DNA of 12,390 nt. It comes from Phascolarctobacterium succinatutens CAG:287 (GTDB taxonomy: Bacteria; Bacillota; Negativicutes; Acidaminococcales; Acidaminococcaceae). Positions within the stretch are counted from its first letter, which is position 1, and the number at the start of each line of letters is the position of its first letter. The position numbers were made by a program, and so were the translations under genes. The stretch lies in assembly GCF_000434895.1 (NCBI RefSeq), contig NZ_FR892805.1, positions 1 through 12,390 on the forward strand, written 5' to 3'. Of this stretch, positions 1 to 4,431 are shown piece after piece. The notes under the pieces were generated by a model that was not told where the DNA came from, ran no database searches, and was given only the letters and a program-made list of their open reading frames with translations.

Positions 1-962
1 GCGTTGCTAACCTGGAGAAAAAAGCTGACAATGTTAAAATCACCGGTACCATTAAAGCTTCCTATGCTTCCTATGATGGAGACAAAGTGGCTAAAGATGG
101 ACAAGATCCTGCTCAAAATACAAACCATGCTTCCCGTCTGCGTTCCGACCTGTGGGTAAAAGGTGACATCAATGATGACTGGACCTACAGCGCTATGTTC
201 CGTAACCAACAATTCTTCTCTAATGACAAAGGTAATGCTGGTGAAGAAAATGTTGCTTTCCAACGTGCTTATGTAAATGGCCGTGTTGGTGGTCTGGCTG
301 TTCAAGCTGGCCGTTACAACAAAACCGATATTACTGGCGGTAACATCCATGATAACCGTATGGACGGCGTACAAGTTTCCTACGGCAAAGACGTTAAACT
401 GACTGCTGGCTACGGCAAAGCAACCGGTGTTGATGTAATTGCAGGTGAAAACAAAGACGTTGCTTATGCAGAACTGGGCGCTAAACTGGGTGCTGTTGAC
501 GCATTCGCTGGCTACTACAAATTTGACAACCTGCTGAAAGCTGCTGATGACGATGCTATCTGGACTGTAGGCCTGGGCTTCGACCTGGCTAAAGACCTGA
601 AGCTGACCGGTACTTACCTGAGAAGCGATGTTGATGCTGTAACCGTTGATAGAGTTGATTATAAAGATGTTGACAAAGACGGTTATGTAGTTGGTTTGGC
701 ATACAAAGGTGCTAAAGCTGCTAAAGCTGGTTCTTGGGGCCTGAACGCTTCCTACTATGATCAAGGTGCAGGCACCGTTGTTGCTCACACCATGGATGGT
801 ATCTACTTCGATGAAGGCTTCAAAGGCTACAGCGTAGGTGCTAACTATGCACTGGCTAAAAACATCGTAGCAGGCGTAACCTACTATGATTTGGAATCCA
901 AAGAAGCAAAAGGCACTCCGGACGCTCAAACTCTGTGGAGCCAAGTAGTATTCAGCTTCTAA
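1..962 (+). CDS. Outer-membrane porin, SLH-porin type (C-terminal part, 5' truncated)
   Basis: The reading frame is open from base 3, so the gene starts before the window; about 319 codons are visible. The visible protein begins with a short helical-looking stretch (VANLEKKADNVKITGTIKAS). It then alternates short polar turns with amphipathic strands rich in Tyr, Gly and aromatics, such as YGKDVKLTAGYGKATGV and GYSVGANYALAKNIVAGVTYY. It ends in WSQVVFSF; a terminal Phe is the usual recognition signal of beta-barrel proteins for the BAM assembly machinery. In Negativicutes, porins of this kind carry an N-terminal SLH domain that tethers the outer membrane to the cell wall; that part would lie outside the window, so the SLH domain is inferred. 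Role: passive uptake of small solutes through the outer membrane. The gene is followed 52 bases later by a strong terminator and appears to end its transcription unit. The family call is strong; solute specificity cannot be read. Confidence 0.85.
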   Translation, partial: VANLEKKADNVKITGTIKASYASYDGDKVAKDGQDPAQNTNHASRLRSDLWVKGDINDDWTYSAMFRNQQFFSNDKGNAGEENVAFQRAYVNGRVGGLAVQAGRYNKTDITGGNIHDNRMDGVQVSYGKDVKLTAGYGKATGVDVIAGENKDVAYAELGAKLGAVDAFAGYYKFDNLLKAADDDAIWTVGLGFDLAKDLKLTGTYLRSDVDAVTVDRVDYKDVDKDGYVVGLAYKGAKAAKAGSWGLNASYYDQGAGTVVAHTMDGIYFDEGFKGYSVGANYALAKNIVAGVTYYDLESKEAKGTPDAQTLWSQVVFSF

Positions 963-1014
963 TCTGACTTTACGTCAATCCGCTGAAAAGCAAAAAATCG
1001 CATATGCATAAATG

Positions 1015-1045
1015 AAAAGAGGACGGTGCGCACCGTCCTCTTTTT
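1015..1045 (+). terminator. Rho-independent terminator of the porin gene (repeat copy 1)
   Basis: This is a perfect inverted repeat centred between 1029 and 1030 (arms 1015-1029 and 1030-1044), ending in a run of five T. The half-site is GAGGACGGTGC. The same palindrome returns at 1734, 2558 and 3446. Because the A-run on the left pairs with the T-run on the right, it could also terminate transcription coming from the other strand. Confidence 0.92.
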
Positions 1046-1058
1046 GCGTATCTAAGGC

Positions 1059-1087
1059 TTGTACGTATTCAGTACGTATGATATAAT
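1059..1087 (+). promoter_or_regulatory. hicAB promoter with candidate HicB operator
   Basis: A -35 box TTGTAC (1059-1064) and a -10 box TATAAT (1082-1087) are separated by exactly 17 bases. Between them lies the octamer GTACGTAT twice (1061-1068 and 1072-1079), offset by 11 bases. Its core TACGTA is self-complementary, so the pair also forms an imperfect inverted repeat. A dyad sitting between the -35 and -10 boxes is what one expects of an autoregulatory operator, and HicB antitoxins with DNA-binding C-termini are known to repress their own operon. Transcription would start near 1094, giving a leader of about a dozen bases. The promoter call is strong; the operator role is inferred. Confidence 0.8.
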
Positions 1088-1106
1088 AAAGCCAAGGAGT
1101 GATGAC

Positions 1107-1301
1107 ATGCCACGCAAGTTTAAAGACATTATCAAGCTCATTGAAAAGGATGGTTGGGTGTTGGTGGCTCAGGTTGGAAGTCACAGGCAGTACAAGCATC
1201 CTACCAAACCTGGTCGCGTAACTATTGCTGCGCATAAAATAAGCGATGACATAAGCCTGAAAACAGAGGCAAGTATTTTGAAGCAAGCCGGATTAAAGTA
1301 A
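1107..1301 (+). CDS. hicA: HicA toxin, mRNA interferase of a type II TA module
   Basis: The protein has 64 residues, typical for HicA, a small double-stranded-RNA-binding-fold ribonuclease that cleaves mRNA and tmRNA independently of or on ribosomes. It begins MPRKFKDIIKLIEKDGW, the usual HicA opening. It has the catalytic-histidine motif GSHRQY (His26), followed by a beta strand and the family-typical KPGRVTIAAHK and a C-terminal helix (SILKQAGLK). The ATG at 1107 is chosen because AAGGAGT (1094-1100) precedes it at good spacing; an in-frame TTG at 1059 lies inside the -35 box and cannot be the start. It is the first gene of a two-gene operon with hicB, whose start is 19 bases beyond the stop. 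All key residues are present, so the toxin is probably active. Confidence 0.93.
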   Translation: MPRKFKDIIKLIEKDGWVLVAQVGSHRQYKHPTKPGRVTIAAHKISDDISLKTEASILKQAGLK

Positions 1302-1320
1302 ATTACAAGGAGGAATTTCT

Positions 1321-1725
1321 ATGTACAAAAACTACCCGGACAATTATATTTTCCCCGCCATTATAGAAAAAAATGAAAAAAACTACAATATATATTTTCC
1401 CGATTTACCGGGCTGTGTTGCCTCGGGTGAGGATATTCCGCAAGCTGTTAATCAGGCTAAGGGTGCCTTGGAATTGCATCTTTGGGGAATGGAGCAGGAT
1501 GATGAGGTGATTCCGGTTCCTGAATATAGAGATATGCATATTGCAGCCAATGAAACCATCTGCTTTATTGATGTGAATATGTTTGGCATACGTGCCAAAA
1601 TGGATAACCGTTCCGTTAAGAAAACACTCTCGATTCCCTGGTATCTGAACGAATTGGCAGAAAAGAAAAAGATTAATTTTTCTCAGTTACTGCAAAGCGC
1701 ACTTAGAGCGCAGCTTGGGTTGTAA
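1321..1725 (+). CDS. hicB: HicB antitoxin
   Basis: This 134-residue protein has two parts. Residues 8-55 carry the partial RNase H-like HicB fold: FPAIIEKNEKNYNIYFPDLPGC, then SGEDIPQAVNQAKGALELHL. This matches the strand-strand-helix pattern and the conserved PDLPGC signature. Residues about 97-134 (VKKTLSIPWYLNELAEKKK, then NFSQLLQSALRAQLGL) look like a ribbon-helix-helix DNA-binding tail. The N-terminal part binds and neutralises HicA; the tail would repress the promoter at 1059. An ideal Shine-Dalgarno AAGGAGG (1307-1313) sits 7 bases before the ATG, so antitoxin translation should exceed that of hicA. The gene is followed 8 bases after the stop by a palindromic terminator. Confidence 0.93.
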   Translation: MYKNYPDNYIFPAIIEKNEKNYNIYFPDLPGCVASGEDIPQAVNQAKGALELHLWGMEQDDEVIPVPEYRDMHIAANETICFIDVNMFGIRAKMDNRSVKKTLSIPWYLNELAEKKKINFSQLLQSALRAQLGL

Positions 1726-1733
1726 AAATATAT

Positions 1734-1760
1734 GAGGACGGTGCGCACCGTCCTCTTTTT
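1734..1760 (+). terminator. Rho-independent terminator of hicAB (repeat copy 2)
   Basis: A perfect 11+11 palindrome (1734-1744 and 1745-1755) is followed by five T and then GC. Over the palindrome and tail it is identical to the porin terminator at 1015-1045. Confidence 0.92.
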
Positions 1761-1786
1761 GCAGTGGCTTGAGGGAGAAATGTTTC

Positions 1787-1815
1787 TTGACAGATTAAAG
1801 ACTTACCTTTATACT
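1787..1815 (+). promoter_or_regulatory. Promoter of the type III TA locus
   Basis: A consensus -35 TTGACA (1787-1792), a 17-base spacer and -10 TATACT (1810-1815). This is the strongest promoter sequence in the accessory region and lies immediately upstream of the RNA repeats, as required for an antitoxin RNA made in excess over the toxin message. Transcription would start near 1822. Confidence 0.88.
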
Positions 1816-1834
1816 ATAAATAAAGGCATAGTCC

Positions 1835-1926
1835 TGTTTGTTGCTGCTTGACATGCAACTAAAATATAGTCAAGTTCAAATGTTTGTTGCTGCTTGACAT
1901 GCAACTAAAATATAGTCAAGTTCAAA
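1835..1926 (+). repeat. Perfect tandem duplication, 2 x 46 bp
   Basis: The unit runs from TGTTTGTTGC to GTCAAGTTCAAA and is repeated head to tail without a single difference; TGTT at 1927-1930 begins a third copy. There is no unique spacer, so this is not a CRISPR. The lack of drift suggests recent duplication or selection that keeps the copies identical. Confidence 0.97.
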
Positions 1927-1930
1927 TGTT
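1835..1930 (+). ncRNA. cptI: Type III antitoxin RNA (CptI/ToxI-like), two pseudoknotted repeats
   Basis: Two perfect 46-base tandem copies (1835-1880 and 1881-1926), plus four bases of a third, lie between a strong promoter and a terminator and directly upstream of a ToxN/CptN-like gene. Each copy contains two interleaved stems. In copy 1, GTTGC 1840-1844 pairs with GCAAC 1855-1859, and CTTGAC 1847-1852 pairs with GTCAAG 1869-1874. This is an H-type pseudoknot with short first loops and an A-rich 9-base third loop (1860-1868). Copy 2 has the same stems at +46. Known type III antitoxins are arrays of such pseudoknots that the toxin itself cuts to unit length and that bind the toxin as an RNA-protein assembly. 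Two repeats of roughly 45 bases fit the CptIN family best, against 5.5 repeats of 36 bases in classical ToxI. The cut site is probably in the CAAA run linking the repeats (inferred). The architecture and pseudoknot are seen; function is by analogy. Confidence 0.85.
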
Positions 1931-1965
1931 AAAGACTTCATTCGTATTGAGTGAAGTCTTTTTTT
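1931..1965 (+). terminator. Terminator between antitoxin RNA and toxin gene
   Basis: Stem AAAGACTTCA (1931-1940) pairs with TGAAGTCTTT (1952-1961) around an 11-base loop, and the T-run covers 1959-1965. In type III TA loci a leaky terminator at exactly this position keeps antitoxin RNA in excess; only read-through transcripts include the toxin message. It lies 11 bases before the toxin ATG. Confidence 0.9.
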
Positions 1966-1976
1966 CGAGGTGTAAG

Positions 1977-2465
1977 ATGCTAACTGGTCATTTTTATTAC
2001 GTACGAGATGAGTATTTCCGTGATTTTCAAGATGAAAAACTGATGTCTAATAAAGAAATTTCTCAAGGACAGGCTCATGACAGACCCTGTTTTTATGCGT
2101 TTGAAGACAAAAAAACAGGACTCTTTTGGCTTATCCCTATATCGTCACAAGTTGAAAAATATGAAGCTATTTACGATAAGAAAGTAGCCAAGTATAAACG
2201 ATGTGATACGTTAGTCTTTGCGGAAGTTTTAGGTTATAAAAAGGTCTTCTTGTTGCAAAATATGTGTCCTATATCGCAGCAATATATTAAAAATGAATAT
2301 TGTAATAAGGCTGGGGAAGCTGTAAAAGTAAAATTTTCTGTTGAGAAGGAAATTATTAAAAAAGCTAAACGGATATTAGCTATGCATAGAAAAGGAATAG
2401 GTCTTATTTTTCCCGATGTCATTCACCTAGAAAAATTATTACTGCAAATTAAGGAAAATGTTTAA
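1977..2465 (+). CDS. cptN: Type III TA toxin, ToxN/CptN-family endoribonuclease
   Basis: The protein has 162 residues, the usual size of ToxN/CptN/AbiQ-type toxins. The ATG at 1977 is chosen because GAGGTG (1967-1972) precedes it. An upstream in-frame TTG at 1884 would run through the RNA repeats and the terminator and is rejected. The fold-typical features are an N-terminal FYYVRDEYFRDF segment, a central strand pair around RPCFYAFEDKKTGLFWLIPISS (residues ~39-60), KYEAIYDKK with a Lys-rich stretch, then VFAEVLGYKKVFLLQNMCPIS, and a long basic C-terminal helical region. Family members are single-domain ribonucleases that cut A-rich mRNA sites and also process their own antitoxin RNA; several protect against phage by abortive infection. 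Without a search the choice between CptN and another ToxN branch rests mainly on the two-copy ~46-base repeat upstream. Confidence 0.8.
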   Translation: MLTGHFYYVRDEYFRDFQDEKLMSNKEISQGQAHDRPCFYAFEDKKTGLFWLIPISSQVEKYEAIYDKKVAKYKRCDTLVFAEVLGYKKVFLLQNMCPISQQYIKNEYCNKAGEAVKVKFSVEKEIIKKAKRILAMHRKGIGLIFPDVIHLEKLLLQIKENV

Positions 2466-2557
2466 TGAGCTGTATTGATCTATACCTGATAGTATTTTCT
2501 TGAAAAGCCTAAGGCGAATAAGTTACAGCGAAAGCATGAATAATTTTATTAAAGTAA

Positions 2558-2584
2558 GAGGACTGTGTGCACCGTCCTCTTTTT
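2558..2584 (+). terminator. Terminator downstream of the type III TA locus (repeat copy 3)
   Basis: Same palindrome as at 1018 and 1734 but with two substitutions in the left half (GAGGACtGTGt), leaving an intact outer GAGGAC/GTCCTC stem and TTTTT at 2580-2584. After the T-run it shares TTTTTGCGTAT with copy 1. It lies 92 bases beyond the toxin stop; 2466-2557 holds no gene that I can support. Confidence 0.8.
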
Positions 2585-2602
2585 GCGTATACAAGATAGT
2601 TT

Positions 2603-2631
2603 TTGATTTTTTTGCTGAAATACAGTACTAT
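2603..2631 (+). promoter_or_regulatory. Promoter of the 70-aa gene / zeta-toxin remnant
   Basis: -35 TTGATT (2603-2608), 17-base spacer, -10 TACTAT (2626-2631). It sits just after a terminator and 37 bases before the next start codon. Confidence 0.6.
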
Positions 2632-2668
2632 GTAAGTAGGATAGTGTGTTTAGAAAGGTTGGCGTCTT

Positions 2669-2881
2669 ATGAGTCAACAAAAATACATTTCTGACGAGCA
2701 GGTTGTAAAACGTGCTAATTGTGCTGTAAAAATTGCTTTAGAAAAGAAGCGTGCTATGGATGTGCCTATTTTTACATATGATAGGGAAACGCAGAGTATT
2801 TGTGTAATTGGTAGTGATGGTAGCAAAACTCAGGTATGTGGGAGATATAATCATGGACGCTACAGCGAAAGAGTCAAATAA
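2669..2881 (+). CDS. Small protein, possible antitoxin of a zeta-type toxin module
   Basis: The protein has 70 residues. The ATG at 2669 follows a GAAAGG element (2652-2657) with a slightly long spacer. The N-terminal half is helical and basic (ISDEQVVKRANCAVKIALEKKRAMDVPI). The C-terminal half is a short beta-like segment (FTYDRETQSICVIGSDGSK) ending in GRYSERVK. Small proteins with this plan (helix, then a YDxxT...DG turn, then GRYSERxK at the end) are, from memory, encoded just upstream of and overlapping zeta-family toxin genes; that recollection was not checked here. The downstream overlapping frame starts with a zeta-like P-loop beginning, which supports the pairing. Since the toxin is broken, this gene may be an orphan antitoxin. 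Otherwise it should be called hypothetical. Confidence 0.6.
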   Translation: MSQQKYISDEQVVKRANCAVKIALEKKRAMDVPIFTYDRETQSICVIGSDGSKTQVCGRYNHGRYSERVK

Positions 2882-2930
2882 AAAGCCGGAGATAATTGTT
2901 TTTGCTGGTAATAGTACCTTTTTACAGTGA
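2853..2930 (+). pseudogene. Stump of a zeta-type toxin / P-loop kinase, Walker A destroyed
   Basis: The ATG at 2853 lies inside the 3' end of the 70-aa gene (29-base overlap). The frame reads MDATAKESNKKPEIIVFAG, then NSTFLQ, and stops at 2930: only 25 residues. Intact zeta-type toxins begin with a strand of the type PEIIVFAG running straight into GPNGSGKST. Here FAG is followed directly by NST, as if about five codons carrying the phosphate-binding glycines and lysine had been lost, and a stop follows at once. Zeta toxins phosphorylate UDP-N-acetylglucosamine; this product cannot. No toxin remainder was recognised downstream. Alternative: an unrelated short ORF with a chance resemblance; the overlap with an antitoxin-like gene argues against that. 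Confidence 0.5.
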
Positions 2931-3160
2931 TAAAAGAATAGCTCTCTTGCTTTTTGATACACTTTTGTGTACACTTAAACTAAAAGGAGGGGATTACTTT
3001 TCACAAGTGCTAGACATGATGTAAAGTCCACAGAGCTGATTTGAAAAATATGAAAAACTACGAAAAACCGAGATAATCGGTGAAAATTAAAGATGTTATA
3101 GGGAGTGATATTATGCGTATTGTGGCTTTGGATGAATGTTATAGGGAGGGGATTACTTTG
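2931..3160. other. Gene-free stretch with duplicated ribosome-binding-site block
   Basis: No convincing gene lies here. The 15-base block GGAGGGGATTACTTT occurs at 2986-3000, where no start codon follows (next bases TCACAAG), and again at 3145-3159, where it forms the ribosome binding site of the ATG at 3161. The spacing is 159 bases. Small inverted repeats are present at 2958-2971 (TACAC/GTGTA) and near 3067-3081 (ACCGA/TCGGT), neither with a T-run. The stretch looks like debris from rearrangement after loss of the zeta-like toxin. Confidence 0.5.
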
Positions 3161-3430
3161 ATGTATCCGTTTTTAACCTTAGACGATAATACAGAAATTG
3201 TACATTCCGAGATGCGCAGTGATGGAACTGTAAAAGTTTACATTGAAAAGCCCGATGCTAAGGATTGCTTTCATCATGCTACGTGTTATTTACCGGATTA
3301 TAAGTGGGAAGATATATTTGGTTTTTCACAAGAAGAAATAGATAAGTATCAGGAAATTATTGAATCAACGGCACATTTAATCATGCAATTCTCTCAAGAG
3401 GGTGGGTTCGATAATGCCTCAGGTTTTTAA
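3161..3430 (+). CDS. Uncharacterised small acidic protein (89 aa)
   Basis: The ATG at 3161 is preceded by a near-ideal GGAGGGG (3145-3151) with a 9-base spacer. In-frame starts further upstream (GTG 3080, ATG 3113) have no such site and are rejected. The product begins MYPFLTLDDNTEIVHSEM, continues with a strand segment TVKVYIEKP, then DCFHHATCYLPDYKWEDIFG, and ends with an amphipathic helix (EEIDKYQEIIESTAHLIMQF) and GGFDNASGF. It has no signal peptide or membrane segment. The composition and crisp helix/strand pattern suggest a real folded protein, and I have the impression of a family found in gut Firmicutes, but I cannot name a function. Its place between a decayed TA module and a repeat terminator suggests an accessory gene, perhaps an immunity or antitoxin-like factor (speculative). 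Confidence 0.75.
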   Translation: MYPFLTLDDNTEIVHSEMRSDGTVKVYIEKPDAKDCFHHATCYLPDYKWEDIFGFSQEEIDKYQEIIESTAHLIMQFSQEGGFDNASGF

Positions 3431-3445
3431 GATAGGTAAAAGAGA

Positions 3446-3472
3446 GAGGACGGTGCGCACTGTCCTCTTTTT
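3446..3472 (+). terminator. Terminator of the 89-aa gene (repeat copy 4)
   Basis: Palindrome 3446-3456 / 3457-3467 with one change in the right arm (GCACtGTCCTC) that turns a G-C pair into G-U, then TTTTT and GC. It lies 15 bases after the stop codon. Confidence 0.9.
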
Positions 3473-3474
3473 GC

Positions 3475-3602
3475 TACATTGCAATGTATAAAACATCGCA
3501 AAAACACGAACTACATGCATTGCAATGTATGTAGTTGGCAAAAATCAGTACTTTTCTGTATCGCAATGTATGAAGTTCTTGCAAAATCAAAGCATGCTGT
3601 AA
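3475..3602. repeat. Three degenerate 41-bp tandem repeats with TGCAATGTAT palindromes
   Basis: Units at 3480-3520, 3521-3561 and 3562-3602 share YGCAATGTAT at their start, a GCAAAA block in the middle, and (units 2 and 3) AGTT after the first block. The core is palindromic: TACATTGCAATGTA (3475-3488) is perfect. The second copy extends to a 28-bp dyad with a single mismatch (3509-3536). The third is decayed on its left side (TATCGCAATGTATG). Core centres are 41 bases apart both times, about four helical turns. The array sits between two terminators; unit 3 runs into the hairpin at 3589. It could be an operator array, or a structured RNA of the repeats-plus-terminator type like that at 1835. 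No protein frame explains it. Confidence 0.75.
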
Positions 3603-3618
3603 TCAGTATGCTTTTTTT
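3589..3618 (+). terminator. Strong terminator before the esterase promoter
   Basis: An 11-bp stem (3589-3599 with 3604-3614, one G-U pair), a TAAT tetraloop and a seven-T run (3612-3618). Copy 4 already ends the 89-aa gene 117 bases upstream, so this second terminator implies a transcript starting between 3473 and 3588, or simply added insulation. Confidence 0.88.
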
Positions 3619-3619
3619 A

Positions 3620-3628
3620 TGATATAAT
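3620..3628 (+). promoter_or_regulatory. Extended -10 promoter of the est-thioesterase-rnr-smpB operon
   Basis: TGATATAAT: a perfect TATAAT at 3623-3628 with the TGn extension. The expected -35 position falls in the terminator loop and has no good match, which the extended -10 would compensate. The start of transcription would be near 3635. Confidence 0.65.
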
Positions 3629-3662
3629 ATAAACTAGTATAGAGTAACTTGAGGTGAAGCTT

Positions 3663-4403
3663 GTGCAGATAATTGAAGGTGCAGAATCATTTCTGCTGGA
3701 AGGAAAGAATAATAAGGCAGTTTTGCTCTTGCATGGTTACACCGGCGCGCCGTCGGAAATGCGTCCGCTGGGTGATTATCTGCATGCGCTTGGCTATACT
3801 GTGAGCTGTGTGCGCCTTCCCGGCCACGGCACGAGCATCAAAGATCTGGAGGCAACCACCGCGACGGATTGGTATGGTGCAGCCGAAGCTGCATGCAAAG
3901 ACCTGCTGGCGCGTTTTGACAGCGTTTATGTGGCAGGTCTTTCCATGGGCGGACTGCTGGCTATCAAGCTGGCAGCAAAGCTGCCGGTGCAGAAGGCTGC
4001 CTTTATTTCGGCACCGATTTTTGTGCAGGATAAGCGCGCGCCGCTGTTGACGTTCTTGCGCTTTTTCATCCACTACTTGCCTAAACACAAGAAGAATTAT
4101 CAGGAGCTGCAGAAGTATTGCATCTCCTATGCCAAAATGCCGACGAAGCCGCTGGTGAGTCTTTTTAAGCTGCTTAATGAATGCAAGAACAAGTTGTTGG
4201 CGGAAATCAAAATCCCCTGCCTTGTTTTGCAGTCGAAAACAGAGCATACCGTGCAGCCGCGCAGTGCCGAATATATCTATAACAAATTAGCTGCTGCCAG
4301 CAGCAGAAGATTAGTCTGGTTTGAGCACAGTGGGCACATTCTGACACTGGACCGCGAGCATGAGGCAGTTTTTAAGAAAATAGCCGATTTTTTTGCGGAA
4401 TAA
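3663..4403 (+). CDS. est: Est30-like carboxylesterase (alpha/beta hydrolase)
   Basis: The protein has 246 residues, the length of the Geobacillus Est30 / Bacillus YvaK family of small carboxylesterases, cytoplasmic enzymes that hydrolyse short-chain esters. The GTG at 3663 is chosen because GAGGTG (3651-3656) lies 6 bases upstream; the in-frame GTG at 3654 overlaps that site. Oxyanion-hole motif HGYTG is at residues 24-28, the nucleophile elbow GLSMGG at 92-97 (Ser94) and the catalytic His225 in EHSGHILTLD. The catalytic acid, Asp in Est30 (RHDEMI), aligns with Glu194 in SKTEHTV: either a conservative Asp-to-Glu swap or an altered enzyme. It is first in an operon ending with smpB, matching the est-rnr-smpB-ssrA order of Bacillus-type genomes. 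The natural substrate is unknown. Confidence 0.9.
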   Translation: MQIIEGAESFLLEGKNNKAVLLLHGYTGAPSEMRPLGDYLHALGYTVSCVRLPGHGTSIKDLEATTATDWYGAAEAACKDLLARFDSVYVAGLSMGGLLAIKLAAKLPVQKAAFISAPIFVQDKRAPLLTFLRFFIHYLPKHKKNYQELQKYCISYAKMPTKPLVSLFKLLNECKNKLLAEIKIPCLVLQSKTEHTVQPRSAEYIYNKLAAASSRRLVWFEHSGHILTLDREHEAVFKKIADFFAE

Positions 4404-4431
4404 AAGGATATTGAAGGGTAAACGAAGAAAT

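Noticed and set aside
975..1286. 103-aa minus-strand frame over the porin terminator and hicA
   Set aside because: Overlaps the hicAB promoter, terminator and coding sequence; no ribosome site or recognisable domain.
1848..1870. TTGACA ... TATAGT in each 46-bp repeat as promoters
   Set aside because: The spacer is only 11 bases; the TTGAC and GTCAAG segments are better explained as the pseudoknot stem.
1835..1926. CRISPR array
   Set aside because: The repeats abut with no unique spacers and there are no cas genes in the window.
1884..1976. Upstream TTG start extending the type III toxin by 31 residues
   Set aside because: That segment is the antitoxin RNA repeat and the terminator hairpin; the ATG at 1977 has a proper ribosome site.
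2500..2694. Possible 64-aa protein
   Set aside because: The frame runs straight through the terminator at 2558 and the promoter at 2603 and has no ribosome site. It contains a YSES stretch resembling the GRYSER end of the 70-aa protein (TACAGCGAAAG shared with 2860), but this is too short to support a second copy.
3080..3160. Longer start (GTG 3080 or ATG 3113) for the 89-aa gene
   Set aside because: No ribosome site at either, whereas GGAGGGG lies 9 bases before the ATG at 3161, and the extra residues show no domain pattern.
1015..3472. Integron cassette array with attC sites
   Set aside because: The repeated hairpins lack attC core sites and bulges, end in T-runs like terminators, and no integrase is visible.
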